NCBI GenBank assembly: GCA_900539165.1
Contig: UQAZ01000023.1
Location: 1 to 27,093, forward strand
Direction: 5' to 3'
Source of the DNA: an uncultured Oscillospiraceae bacterium
GTDB taxonomy: Bacteria; Bacillota; Clostridia; Oscillospirales; Acutalibacteraceae
Length of the DNA stretch: 27,093 bases
Of this stretch, positions 16,119-24,297 are shown piece by piece. The position numbers and the translations under genes were made by a program. Numbering within the stretch: the first letter of the stretch is position 1; every line of letters starts with the position of its first letter. Below the pieces are notes generated by a model. It saw only the letters and a program-made list of their open reading frames with translations, had not been told where the DNA came from and searched no databases.

Positions 16119-16814
16119 TCACCCTTTTTCCAAAACAGAATCAATCTCATCAAGAGATGAAATTACATAATTGATTTTATATTCGTTTTTATCATACACC
16201 AAGGGTTTAGGAGAAAACAGGCAGGTTTTGATGCCCATATTATTTCCGCCCTTAATATCCGAGGTCAGAGAGTCGCCGACTATAAGTATTTCGTCAAGCG
16301 ACACATTATCTATATGTTTTCTTACATAATCAAAGAATAACGGCGACGGCTTTTCGTATCCCACCTTGTCGGAAATAAACACGCCGTCAAAAAACTCACC
16401 CAAACCCGACCTTTTAAGTCTTTCGGTCTGCACGGAATAAGCACCGTTTGTAACCGCATACTGCTTATATTTTCCCCTAAGCGAGGACACGGTATCGTAT
16501 GCGCCGTCAATAAAGGCAGTGGTGTCGGCAATACCGTTTTCGTAAACGGAACAAAACTCCCGTGGCGAAACGCCTTTTATATCAAGCTCATCAAAGAATT
16601 TTTCAAACCTGACAATCAAAGTCTGCTCCTTTGTAAGCTCACCACGCTCAAGCATTTCCCAACAGCTTTGGTTAATATCGGAATAAAGCTTAACCGTATC
16701 ATCACTGCATTCACCAAGGGAAAATACACGAAAAGCATTTTTAATCGAGTTACTTTCGCTCTTCTTAAAATCAAGCAGCGTGCCGTCTATATCCCAAAGA
16801 ATTACCTTAATCAT
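16119..16814 (-). CDS. HAD-IA hydrolase, YjjG-type nucleotidase
   Basis: A 231-residue cytoplasmic haloacid-dehalogenase phosphatase. Motif I is DIDGTLLD (Asp8 and Asp10), motif II is AVTNG, the motif III lysine is in YEKPSPLFF, and motif IV is IVGDSLTSDIKGG. The arrangement and the helical cap after motif I match the YjjG branch, which removes phosphate from non-canonical pyrimidine nucleotides. That would fit a house-cleaning role next to the DNA repair nuclease, but substrate identity is inferred. The start codon overlaps the xth stop by four bases (ATGA). Confidence 0.87.
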   Translation of the reverse strand: MIKVILWDIDGTLLDFKKSESNSIKNAFRVFSLGECSDDTVKLYSDINQSCWEMLERGELTKEQTLIVRFEKFFDELDIKGVSPREFCSVYENGIADTTAFIDGAYDTVSSLRGKYKQYAVTNGAYSVQTERLKRSGLGEFFDGVFISDKVGYEKPSPLFFDYVRKHIDNVSLDEILIVGDSLTSDIKGGNNMGIKTCLFSPKPLVYDKNEYKINYVISSLDEIDSVLEKG

Positions 16815-17566
16815 AAATCAATATCCAACTCAACCGGGCAATGGTCACTGCCTAAAATTTCCGTATGAATTTTTGCATCCGTAAGCTTATCGTCAAGTCT
16901 TTTCGATGCAATGAAGTAGTCAATTCTCCATCCTGCGTTCTTTTCTCTCGCCTTAAAGCGATACGACCACCAAGAATAAATGCTTTCCTGCTCGGGATAG
17001 AAAAACCTGAAAGTATCGGTAAATCCTGCGTCGAGCATCAAACTGAGTTTTTCTCTCTCCTCGTCGGTAAATCCGGCATTATGGTGATTTGTCTTTGGAT
17101 TTTTTAGGTCGATTTCCTTATGAGCGACATTGAGGTCGCCACAGAAAATGACGGGTTTTTTCTTATCGAGTTCGCAGACATAGCGTCTGAAATCGTCCTC
17201 CCACTCCATACGATAATCAAGCCTTAAAAGCTCCTGCTTTGAATTAGGAACATAAACCGTGATAAAATAGAAATCCTCATATTCAAGAGTAATCATTCTG
17301 CCCTCTGTATCATGCTCGGGAATACCCATACCGTAGGTAACATTAAGCGGTTTATGCTTTGTAAAAATCGCTGTACCGCTATACCCTTTCTTTTCGGCAT
17401 AATTCCAATAGGAATAATATCCCTCGGGTGCAAAATCAATCTGTCCCTGCTGAAGTTTAGTTTCCTGCAAACAGAAAAAATCCGCATCTATATCATTAAA
17501 AAAGTCCTTAAATCCCTTTGTCACACAGGCACGAAGCCCGTTTACATTCCAAGAAATAAATTTCAT
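16811..17566 (-). CDS. xth: Exodeoxyribonuclease III / AP endonuclease
   Basis: Metal-dependent base-excision repair enzyme that cuts abasic sites and digests DNA 3' to 5'. The 251-residue protein has the whole set of ExoIII motifs: SWNVNGLRA at 5-13, LQETKLQ with the metal-binding Glu, YVPNS, CGDLNVAHKEIDL with the Asp/Asn pair, the substrate-binding SWWSYRFKAREKNAGWRIDY block, and the final GSDHCPV with the catalytic His. The ribosome binding site is a weak GGTGA. It is the first gene of a tight four-gene unit (xth, HAD, MFS, tcdA), and its promoter shares a -35 box with the divergent membrane-protein gene. Confidence 0.96.
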   Translation of the reverse strand: MKFISWNVNGLRACVTKGFKDFFNDIDADFFCLQETKLQQGQIDFAPEGYYSYWNYAEKKGYSGTAIFTKHKPLNVTYGMGIPEHDTEGRMITLEYEDFYFITVYVPNSKQELLRLDYRMEWEDDFRRYVCELDKKKPVIFCGDLNVAHKEIDLKNPKTNHHNAGFTDEEREKLSLMLDAGFTDTFRFFYPEQESIYSWWSYRFKAREKNAGWRIDYFIASKRLDDKLTDAKIHTEILGSDHCPVELDIDL

Positions 17567-17595
17567 AAATTCACCGTCCGTTTTTATTTACTTTA

Positions 17596-17624
17596 ATTAT
17601 ACTCTATGAGCGTATTTATTGCAA
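17596..17624 (-). promoter_or_regulatory. Sigma-A promoter of the xth operon
   Basis: Minus-strand TTGCAA (17619-17624), a 17-base spacer and a perfect TATAAT (17596-17601). The -35 hexamer is its own reverse complement and also serves the divergent promoter. The implied leader is about 20 bases. Confidence 0.65.
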
Positions 17625-17647
17625 TGAATATATCAAAATGTTATAAT
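17619..17647 (+). promoter_or_regulatory. Sigma-A promoter of the membrane protein-decarboxylase pair
   Basis: TTGCAA (17619-17624), a 17-base spacer and a perfect TATAAT (17642-17647). The -35 is the same palindromic hexamer used on the other strand, so RNA polymerase could occupy only one of the two promoters at a time. The Shine-Dalgarno of the next gene begins five bases after the -10 box, so the leader is almost absent. Confidence 0.6.
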
Positions 17648-17664
17648 AAATAAGGTGATTAAAT

Positions 17665-18219
17665 TTGAAGGGAAAAATATCTGCAATAATATCATTTGCC
17701 ACAATGATTTATACAATGTGGTATATGCGACTTGGAGTGCCTTACAAAAACAGCGGAGCGTTATCAAAAATAGGACTGGAACACAGGTTGCTTTTTGCAA
17801 TTTGGGGCATTTTGACATACACGGCATTGACAATAGGAATAAAGCTTGCGTTTGAAAAAACAGAAAAAAGAAAGCTATATATACCCTTTTTCATTACTTC
17901 GGGAATAGGAATGGCTCTGACGCTGATAAACAGATTTGACTATGACATTAAGCTTGAATACTATTTGCATTGCACAGGCTCATTATTATTTTCGGCAAGC
18001 ACGGGTGTTTGCATATTTTTACTGTTTTTCCTACTGAAAAGCAGAGAAAAAATTTATCTTATATTTTGCATAATAACGGCTACGATTTTGCTGATTGACC
18101 TGATATGCCTGATAATATTCAAAGAGACGGGTTTGATAGAAACAGTACCGATATTTGCGGGATACATATTACTTACAATAACAAACATAAGGAGGGACAG
18201 GCTTGAAGTTAGAAGATAA
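17665..18219 (+). CDS. Six-helix membrane protein of unknown function
   Basis: I do not recognise a family. The 184-residue protein is strongly hydrophobic, with about six predicted membrane helices (roughly residues 4-20, 40-62, 71-88, 100-127, 131-152 and 158-174), short loops and a basic C-terminus (RRDRLEVRR) that suggests the tail is cytoplasmic. The first helix is followed by a short conserved-looking segment RLGVPYKNSGALSK. The start is TTG, chosen because AAGGTGA lies seven bases upstream and no ATG is in frame near it. It overlaps the decarboxylase gene by 17 bases and is its translational partner, so the two may act together, perhaps at the membrane; that is inference from arrangement only. 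Confidence 0.72.
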   Translation: MKGKISAIISFATMIYTMWYMRLGVPYKNSGALSKIGLEHRLLFAIWGILTYTALTIGIKLAFEKTEKRKLYIPFFITSGIGMALTLINRFDYDIKLEYYLHCTGSLLFSASTGVCIFLLFFLLKSREKIYLIFCIITATILLIDLICLIIFKETGLIETVPIFAGYILLTITNIRRDRLEVRR

Positions 18220-19519
18220 GCTAAAATGCATTGACACATATCCGTTTCATATGCCGGGGCATAAAAGAAACAAAAAATTCGGCATAACGGGCAGCGAAAT
18301 TGACATTACGGAAATTGACGGCTTTGACAATCTGCACTGTCCGACAGGTGTTATTGCAGAGACGGAAAACAAGCTGAGCAAAATATACAAAAGCAAGAAA
18401 TCGCTAATCAGCGTAAACGGCTCGTCAATGGGGATAATGAGTGCAATATTCGCCCTGTGTAACAGAGGCGACAAGATTATTATTGCACGAAACTGTCACA
18501 AGAGCGTATTTAATGCATGTATGCTGTTAGAATTAAGGGTTATATATATTGAGCCTGAATACAACGCCCAAAACGGATACTTCACGAGGCTGAAGCAGGA
18601 GACGGCAGACAGCGTAATTAAAGAACATCCCGATGCAAAGGCATTAGTAATCACAAGTCCCACATATGAGGGGTTTATAAGCGAAATTGAATGCGACATT
18701 CCTTTGATTATTGACGCTGCACACGGAGCGCACCTTGGTCTTGGATATTTTCCGAAATATCCAAAGGGCGACATAGTTATTTCATCGCTTCACAAAACGC
18801 TTCCGTCACTCACTCAAACCGCCGTTATAAATATATACAGCGAAAGATTAATCGAAAGAGTAAAACGCTTTAACGATATTTTTCAAACGACCTCACCAAG
18901 CTATGTTCTGATGAACAGCATATCAATATGTGCAAATTATGTTTTGGAAAACGGTCGGGATTTCTGCAAATATTACGAAAAGCTTTGCGATTTAAGGCTT
19001 GCAGAAACAGAAAACATCAGAATACAATACACGGACGACATATCGAAAATCATCGTTTCCTGTGCGAACACGGATTTAAGCGGACACGAGCTTGCAAATA
19101 TTTTGAGAAAAAAATACAAGCTTGAGCCTGAGGCGGAATCGCTGAACTATGTAATCCTTATGACGAGCGTTGCAGACGAAAGTGACGCACTTATTAATTT
19201 AAGGGCGGTACTTGAGGAGATTGACGAGGGGTTGATGTGTAAATATGAGCAATTAATAAAAAAGCCCCCTACCCCAACCGACGAGATAACATTCGTTATT
19301 GACGATGACGGCGAAGCAACGGACATAAAAAAATGTGCAGGCAAAGTGGCAAACGAATTTCTTTATGCCTATCCGCCCGACATACCGATTATTGCACCGG
19401 GAGAAGTAATTTCACCACAAGCTACGGAATATATTACCGACGCAATAAAAGCAAGTGTCAATATTATCAGCGACAGCGGACTGCTTCCCAATAAAATATT
19501 GACAAAAAAGACAAATTAA
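18203..19519 (+). CDS. Orn/Lys/Arg decarboxylase-fold PLP-dependent enzyme
   Basis: A 438-residue fold-type I PLP enzyme of the Orn/Lys/Arg decarboxylase major-domain family (the short YaaO/SpeA-like type of Firmicutes), probably making a polyamine or diamine from a basic amino acid. Seen: PFHMPGHKR at 14-22 near the N-terminus, NGSSMGIM at 72-79, the PLP-stacking NCHKS at 98-101, DAAHGAH at 171-177 with Asp171, and the Schiff-base lysine Lys198 in SSLHKTLPS. A short C-terminal domain with AYPPDIPI is present. It is shorter than the roughly 480-residue Bacillus members. The start is TTG with GGAGG seven bases upstream, overlapping the previous gene by 17 bases. The last codons contain the -35 box of scfA. 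Confidence 0.9.
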   Translation: MKLEDKLKCIDTYPFHMPGHKRNKKFGITGSEIDITEIDGFDNLHCPTGVIAETENKLSKIYKSKKSLISVNGSSMGIMSAIFALCNRGDKIIIARNCHKSVFNACMLLELRVIYIEPEYNAQNGYFTRLKQETADSVIKEHPDAKALVITSPTYEGFISEIECDIPLIIDAAHGAHLGLGYFPKYPKGDIVISSLHKTLPSLTQTAVINIYSERLIERVKRFNDIFQTTSPSYVLMNSISICANYVLENGRDFCKYYEKLCDLRLAETENIRIQYTDDISKIIVSCANTDLSGHELANILRKKYKLEPEAESLNYVILMTSVADESDALINLRAVLEEIDEGLMCKYEQLIKKPPTPTDEITFVIDDDGEATDIKKCAGKVANEFLYAYPPDIPIIAPGEVISPQATEYITDAIKASVNIISDSGLLPNKILTKKTN

Positions 19520-19527
19520 TCTATAAT
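19499..19527 (+). promoter_or_regulatory. Perfect consensus sigma-A promoter of scfA
   Basis: TTGACA (19499-19504), exactly 17 bases, then TATAAT (19522-19527). Both hexamers are 6/6, the only such pair I found in the window. The -35 is inside the last codons of the decarboxylase gene and the -10 just after its stop. The transcript should begin near 19534, giving a leader of about 28 bases. Confidence 0.85.
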
Positions 19528-19561
19528 AAACCCGTAATAAATTAAAGCGAGGTGTTTCTTA

Positions 19562-19708
19562 ATGAAAAGAATCAATACTTTAAGCTCAAGAAATCTTTGC
19601 GAATCAGCTAAGAAGGGTGGCTGCGGCGAGTGCCAGACATCTTGTCAGTCAGCATCAAAGACCTCTTGCTCAGTAGCAAACCAGAAATGTGAGCAACTCA
19701 AGAAGTAA
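19562..19708 (+). CDS. scfA: Six-cysteine ranthipeptide precursor (SCIFF)
   Basis: A 48-residue ribosomally made peptide of the SCIFF family (six cysteines in about forty-five residues), modified by the downstream radical SAM enzyme to carry thioether bridges. Its N-terminal leader-like MKRINTLSSRNL, the central GGCGECQTSCQSA and the C-terminal SVANQKCEQ are family hallmarks. The six cysteines are at 13, 21, 24, 28, 36 and 43. Positions 24, 28 and 36 follow a Cys-every-four pattern in which residue 32 would be expected to be Cys but is Ser (TCA), and residue 37 is Ser. GAGGTG lies seven bases before the ATG. It has its own consensus promoter and a terminator before the maturase gene. SCIFF is nearly universal in Clostridia and has been linked to quorum sensing in some species. 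Confidence 0.96.
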   Translation: MKRINTLSSRNLCESAKKGGCGECQTSCQSASKTSCSVANQKCEQLKK

Positions 19709-19721
19709 TTAAAACGGACTT

Positions 19722-19750
19722 ACGGTAGCTGAGTTAAGGCTACCGTTTTT
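19722..19750 (+). terminator. Intercistronic terminator/attenuator between scfA and scfB
   Basis: ACGGTAGC (19722-19729) pairs with GCTACCGT (19739-19746) around a 9-base loop, followed by T to 19750. It sits 13 bases after the scfA stop and 18 before scfB. An upstream AAAACGG (19711-19717) is complementary to CCGTTTT in the 3' arm and tail, offering a competing pairing. Partial termination here would reduce scfB relative to scfA. Confidence 0.78.
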
Positions 19751-19768
19751 CTATGGTGGGACAAAACT

Positions 19769-21163
19769 ATGATACACGCATATAAAATGAACGGATACAA
19801 CATTATACTCGACCAAAACAGCGGATGCGTACATTCTGTTGACGAGGTTGCGTATGATATTATCACACAATACGAAAGTAAGTCTAAAGACGAAATAAAG
19901 GCTTATATACTCGACAAATACAGCGACAGAGACGATGTGACGAGTGAAGATATAGACCTTTGCTTTGAGGACATTGAGAGCCTTATTGCAGACGGCAGAT
20001 TGTTTGCAGAGGACACCTTTGAGGCTACCGCAAAGCAATTCAAAAAGCGTCAGGGCGTTATCAAGGCAATATGTTTACATGTGGCACATGGATGCAACCT
20101 AAACTGTGAATACTGTTTTGCAGGCAAGGGCGAATACGGCGGTGCAGACAAGGGGCTAATGAGTCTTGAGGTAGGAAAAAGAGCGCTCGACTTTTTGATT
20201 GATCAAAGCGGTACGAGAAAAAATCTTGAAGTTGATTTCTTCGGCGGTGAGCCGCTTCTAAACTGGAATGTGTGCAAAGAACTTGTTAAATACGGCAGAG
20301 AACAGGAAAAGAAATACGACAAGAACTTCCGTTTTACCCTTACAACAAACGGAGTGCTTGTTGATGATGAAGTGATAGACTTTTGCAACAAAGAGATGAG
20401 CAATGTAGTTCTTTCTCTTGATGGCAGAAAAAATGTTCACGACAATCTTCGCAAAACTCCGAACGGAAAAGGAAGCTATGATTTAATCATCGACAAGTTC
20501 AAGAAATTTGCAGACAGCAGAGGTCAAAAGGATTACTATATGAGGGGTACATACACTCATTTTAACACCGACTTTTCAAACGACCTTTTACATATGGCAG
20601 ACCTCGGATTTAAGGAATTATCTGTCGAGCCGGTTGTTTGCGACCCTAAAGATCCGTGGGCATTGAAGGACAGCGATTTACCTATTCTAAAGGAGCAATA
20701 CCAAATTCTTGCTAACGAGATGCTCAAAAGATACCGCAAGGGTGACGGCTTTACTTTCTATCACTATATGATTGACCTTGACCACGGACCGTGCATAGTA
20801 AAGAGAGTCAGCGGATGCGGTGTTGGTACGGAATATATGGCTGTTACACCGAGCGGTGACCTCTACCCCTGCCACCAATTCGTAAGCGACGAGAAATTCA
20901 AACTCGGTAATATTTATGACGGAGTTTCAAACTCCTCTGTTTTAGAACAATTTGAAAGCTGTAATGTATATTCGCACAAGGAGTGCAAGGATTGCTTTGC
21001 AAAGTTATATTGCTCGGGCGGATGTGCGGCAAACGCATATCACACAACAGGCAGTGTAAACGGAGTTTACGAATTTGGCTGTGAGCTTCACAGAAAAAGA
21101 ATTGAATGTGCAATAATGCTAAAGGTAGCGGAAGCAGAAGAAAACCTAAAGGTTGAATACTGA
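19769..21163 (+). CDS. scfB: SCIFF peptide maturase, radical SAM/SPASM thioether-forming enzyme
   Basis: A 464-residue radical SAM enzyme that installs thioether cross-links in the SCIFF peptide. Residues 1-90 form a PqqD-like peptide-recognition domain, with the family start MIHAYKMNGYNIILD. The SAM cluster motif is CNLNCEYC (Cys109, Cys113, Cys116), followed by FFGGEPLLN at 158-165. The C-terminal SPASM domain supplies cysteines at 350, 368, 398, 406, 409, 415, 419 and 438 for two auxiliary iron-sulfur clusters, with VTPSGDLYPCHQF and CSGGCAANA clearly recognisable. Length matches the family. The ribosome binding site GGTGGG is mediocre, eight bases before the ATG, which together with the upstream terminator predicts low expression relative to scfA. 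Confidence 0.97.
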   Translation: MIHAYKMNGYNIILDQNSGCVHSVDEVAYDIITQYESKSKDEIKAYILDKYSDRDDVTSEDIDLCFEDIESLIADGRLFAEDTFEATAKQFKKRQGVIKAICLHVAHGCNLNCEYCFAGKGEYGGADKGLMSLEVGKRALDFLIDQSGTRKNLEVDFFGGEPLLNWNVCKELVKYGREQEKKYDKNFRFTLTTNGVLVDDEVIDFCNKEMSNVVLSLDGRKNVHDNLRKTPNGKGSYDLIIDKFKKFADSRGQKDYYMRGTYTHFNTDFSNDLLHMADLGFKELSVEPVVCDPKDPWALKDSDLPILKEQYQILANEMLKRYRKGDGFTFYHYMIDLDHGPCIVKRVSGCGVGTEYMAVTPSGDLYPCHQFVSDEKFKLGNIYDGVSNSSVLEQFESCNVYSHKECKDCFAKLYCSGGCAANAYHTTGSVNGVYEFGCELHRKRIECAIMLKVAEAEENLKVEY

Positions 21164-21215
21164 TAATAGCACATAATTAAACTACACAAATCAATATATA
21201 ACAACTCTAAATGCA

Positions 21216-21272
21216 AAAAGCACGCTAATGAAGTCAGACTCATTTGAGCAAACAATTCATTAGCGTGCTTTT
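21216..21272. terminator. Bidirectional terminator between scfB and lepA
   Basis: A perfect 17-bp stem (21216-21232 with 21256-21272) has a 23-base loop and ends in T on the plus strand and, by symmetry, on the minus strand. It lies 52 bases after the scfB stop and 57 bases beyond the lepA stop, and so separates the convergent transcripts. Confidence 0.9.
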
Positions 21273-21329
21273 AATATATTGCCTTGCTTCTATAAAGACA
21301 TCAATAAAAAATGGCACAATACAAATTCA

Positions 21330-23150
21330 TTAATCATCGTCATCGGAGGACAGGCGAAGCACAGCCATAAATGCTTCTTGCGGAACTTCAACAGAGCCGA
21401 ACTGACGCATACGCTTTTTACCCTCTTTTTGCTTTTCAAGAAGTTTCTTCTTACGGGTGACATCACCGCCGTAGCATTTTGCAAGCACATCCTTGCGGAG
21501 TGCCTTAACGGTTTCACGGGCAATTACCTTACCGCCGATAGCAATTTGAATAGGAATTTCAAACAGGTGGCGAGGTATATATTTTTTAAGTTGTTCTGCA
21601 ATCTTTCTTGCTCTTTGATACGCCTTATCCTTATGGATAATAAACGAAAGAGCATCAATAACATCGCCGTTGAGAACAACATCAACCTTAACGAGGTCGC
21701 TCTTTCTGTAATCTTTCATCTCATAATCGAAAGAAGCATAGCCTCTTGTGCGAGATTTAAGAGCGTCAAAGAAATCATAAATAATCTCGTTAAGCGGAAG
21801 TTCATAATGAATATCAACTCTGTCGGGAGTGATATAATTCATATTCTTAAATATGCCTCTTTTGTCCTGGCACATATCCATAACCGTTCCGACAAATTCA
21901 CTCGGAACATAGATATGAGCATCGGCAAAGGGTTCTTCGCAATAATCTATATATGCGGGGTCGGGATAATTGGTCGGGTTATCAATCTCGACCATGGTGC
22001 CGTCGGTAAGATAAATCTTATAAACAACGGACGGAACGGTTGCAATAAGGTCAAGATTATATTCCCTATCGAGTCGCTCCTGAATAATCTCAAGGTGGAG
22101 CAGACCGAGAAATCCGCACCTGAATCCAAAGCCGAGAGCGCCCGAGGTTTCAGGCTCATAGGAAAGAGAAGCATCATTTAGCTGAAGCTTTTCCAGAGCG
22201 TCACGAAGCACCTCATAATCTGAGCCGTCGGCAGGATAAAGTCCGCAATAAACCATAGGATTAACCTTACGGTAGCCCGGCAAAGGTTCAGAAGCAGGAT
22301 TTTGTGCGGTGGTAACGGTATCGCCTACATGAGCATCGCCGACCGTTTTAATTGAAGCAGTGATATAGCCTACCTCACCGGCAGAAAGCTCATCTGCTTT
22401 TTCCATATAGGTTGCACGCATATAGCCAACCTCAACGACGGTAAATTCAGCACCGGTTGACATAATTCGCATAGTGTCCCCTGCCTTGATTTTGCCCTCT
22501 TTGATTCTGACATAAACAATTACACCACGATAACTGTCATAAACGGAATCGAATATAAGAGCCTTTAGCGGTTTGTTATCATCGGCAACGGGAGGCTTGA
22601 TTTCATTAACGATATATTCAAGCACTTCTTCGACATTTTCGCCTGTTTTTGCGCTGATTCGAGGTGCGTCCATACAAGGTATGCCGATAACCTCCTCTAC
22701 TTCCTCTGCAACCCTAACAGGGTCAGCAGCAGGCAGGTCAATCTTATTGATAACAGGAAGAACATCTAAATCGTGGTCGAGTGCCAAATATGTATTTGCA
22801 AGGGTTTGCGCCTCAACGCCCTGAGAAGCATCTACAATCAAAATTGCGCCCTCGCACGCAGCAAGAGAACGAGAAACCTCATAGTTAAAGTCAACATGTC
22901 CCGGAGTGTCAATCAGATTAAAGACATATTCCTCGCCGTCTTTTGCAGTATAATTAAGTTTTACTGCGTGCGCCTTGATGGTAATACCACGCTCACGCTC
23001 AAGATCCATATCATCCAAAATCTGCTCCTGCATATCACGCTTTTGCACCGAACTGGTAAGTTCGAGCAAGCGGTCGGCAAGAGTAGATTTTCCGTGGTCA
23101 ATATGAGCGATGATTGAAAAATTACGAATATGGTCTTTATTTATTGACAA
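21330..23150 (-). CDS. lepA: Elongation factor 4 (LepA), ribosome back-translocation GTPase
   Basis: A 606-residue translational GTPase of standard LepA length. Seen: the P-loop IAHIDHGKST at 14-23, switch region RERGITIKAHAV, DTPGHVDF (G3), NKIDLPAAD (G4), then domain II, and the LepA-specific GFRCGFLGLLHLEI and SYEPETSGALG blocks. The C-terminal LepA domain has KKYIPRHLFEIPIQIAIGGKVIARE and AKCYGGDVTRKKKLLEKQKEGKKRM. The start is TTG (23150), preceded by GGAGG about eight bases away. It follows the nucleotidyltransferase gene by only 14 bases, an unusual partner for lepA, so it may share that transcript. Confidence 0.98.
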   Translation of the reverse strand: MSINKDHIRNFSIIAHIDHGKSTLADRLLELTSSVQKRDMQEQILDDMDLERERGITIKAHAVKLNYTAKDGEEYVFNLIDTPGHVDFNYEVSRSLAACEGAILIVDASQGVEAQTLANTYLALDHDLDVLPVINKIDLPAADPVRVAEEVEEVIGIPCMDAPRISAKTGENVEEVLEYIVNEIKPPVADDNKPLKALIFDSVYDSYRGVIVYVRIKEGKIKAGDTMRIMSTGAEFTVVEVGYMRATYMEKADELSAGEVGYITASIKTVGDAHVGDTVTTAQNPASEPLPGYRKVNPMVYCGLYPADGSDYEVLRDALEKLQLNDASLSYEPETSGALGFGFRCGFLGLLHLEIIQERLDREYNLDLIATVPSVVYKIYLTDGTMVEIDNPTNYPDPAYIDYCEEPFADAHIYVPSEFVGTVMDMCQDKRGIFKNMNYITPDRVDIHYELPLNEIIYDFFDALKSRTRGYASFDYEMKDYRKSDLVKVDVVLNGDVIDALSFIIHKDKAYQRARKIAEQLKKYIPRHLFEIPIQIAIGGKVIARETVKALRKDVLAKCYGGDVTRKKKLLEKQKEGKKRMRQFGSVEVPQEAFMAVLRLSSDDDD

Positions 23151-23164
23151 AAATTTGTCCTCCG

Positions 23165-24295
23165 TCAGTGTTCTTTATCAGTATCTATTTTATTAATTGT
23201 TTTAACTTCGTTTAGTATTCTTTTGCTGTTAAATAATGCCTTGAAAAATCTATAAACATAAACTCCAGGCAATAAGTAAGGTCTTTTTTCAAGAATTCTG
23301 TAATCGGCAATCATTTTTTTCTTTGGCGGAAACAAGCGTTTTGTAATAAAAATACGCTTAGCCTGATTAAGCGAATCAGCCTCAATATTATTTATTTTAT
23401 TAACAAGCCTTACAGTTTCCGATCCGAAAATTCCCGAATTCATTATGACCTCGAACATCTCAAGTTCATCCTCGTCAAGCTCTACTGCGTCAAAAATTTT
23501 ATATGCAATGTTTCTGGTCTTTTGTTCAAAATCCGAAATTCCATATCGACCCATAAAGTCATTGATATAATTCCAATCAAGATTTTCGCATTCTTTTTTT
23601 AGGATAAGATAATTATCCGCCAAAAATCTGATTCCGCACCCTGCTGTCGAAAAATGCTTATACATATGGCAAACCGAATAAATGTATATATCATTTATAC
23701 CCATATGATAAAGATAAGGATTATCAGCGTCCTGAGTTGCATTAGCCCATAAATCATCGAATTTAGGGCAAAAATCATTTCCCTCAAAAAACAAGTCCTT
23801 ATGAAATTCAAACATAGAGTAAGGCGGTTTTTTATAGTCGTCGGAATTTTCGCCTGTTGCAACGCACTTATACCCATTATCTTTCATAAAAGTCGCTATT
23901 TCATCACGATAGGCAATATCAAAGAGAATGTCATTGTCGCTCATTTGTCGCATTGACTGAGTAGGATAATAGTCACGAATCACAAGACCTTTAAGCGGCA
24001 TATGCTTAATCGAATGTTCGTCAAGAAAAGAATAAATCTTTTCTCGTTCGTTATTAACAACAAGCATTTTTGATATTTCGGTTAAATTATGATCTCTGAA
24101 TTGTTTTTTATATTCGGATGAAATATCGGGAGCGTTTTTGATAAGCGAAATAATTATATTATAAACCTGATGCTTTGTAGCAAGCTCAAGAATATTTTGA
24201 TAATTAAACTCCTTAGAATAATCAGGGGCAACCTCTTTAATTGCGCAGGAGAGAAGATATGCTAAATCAAATACATCTTCCTTTTCGTATTTCAT
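23165..24295 (-). CDS. NTP_transf_5 nucleotidyltransferase-family protein
   Basis: A 376-residue protein of the uncharacterised nucleotidyltransferase family PF14907. The diagnostic core MPLKGLVIRDYYP followed by MRQMSDNDILF (residues 99-124) supplies Lys102 and the Asp120/Asp122 metal-binding pair. The C-terminal part is helical, rich in aromatics and ends in a basic stretch with YRFFKALF, possibly membrane-associated. No substrate is proven for the family; members often sit beside PqqD-like proteins in peptide and exopolysaccharide-type clusters. GGAG lies eight bases before its ATG, and it starts two bases after the PqqD-like gene ends, so the pair is co-translated. Confidence 0.82.
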   Translation of the reverse strand: MKYEKEDVFDLAYLLSCAIKEVAPDYSKEFNYQNILELATKHQVYNIIISLIKNAPDISSEYKKQFRDHNLTEISKMLVVNNEREKIYSFLDEHSIKHMPLKGLVIRDYYPTQSMRQMSDNDILFDIAYRDEIATFMKDNGYKCVATGENSDDYKKPPYSMFEFHKDLFFEGNDFCPKFDDLWANATQDADNPYLYHMGINDIYIYSVCHMYKHFSTAGCGIRFLADNYLILKKECENLDWNYINDFMGRYGISDFEQKTRNIAYKIFDAVELDEDELEMFEVIMNSGIFGSETVRLVNKINNIEADSLNQAKRIFITKRLFPPKKKMIADYRILEKRPYLLPGVYVYRFFKALFNSKRILNEVKTINKIDTDKEH

Positions 24296-24297
24296 TA

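Noticed and set aside
21279..22181. A 300-codon plus-strand open frame antisense to lepA
   Set aside because: It is a shadow of the lepA coding frame: no domain is recognisable and lepA is unmistakable on the other strand.
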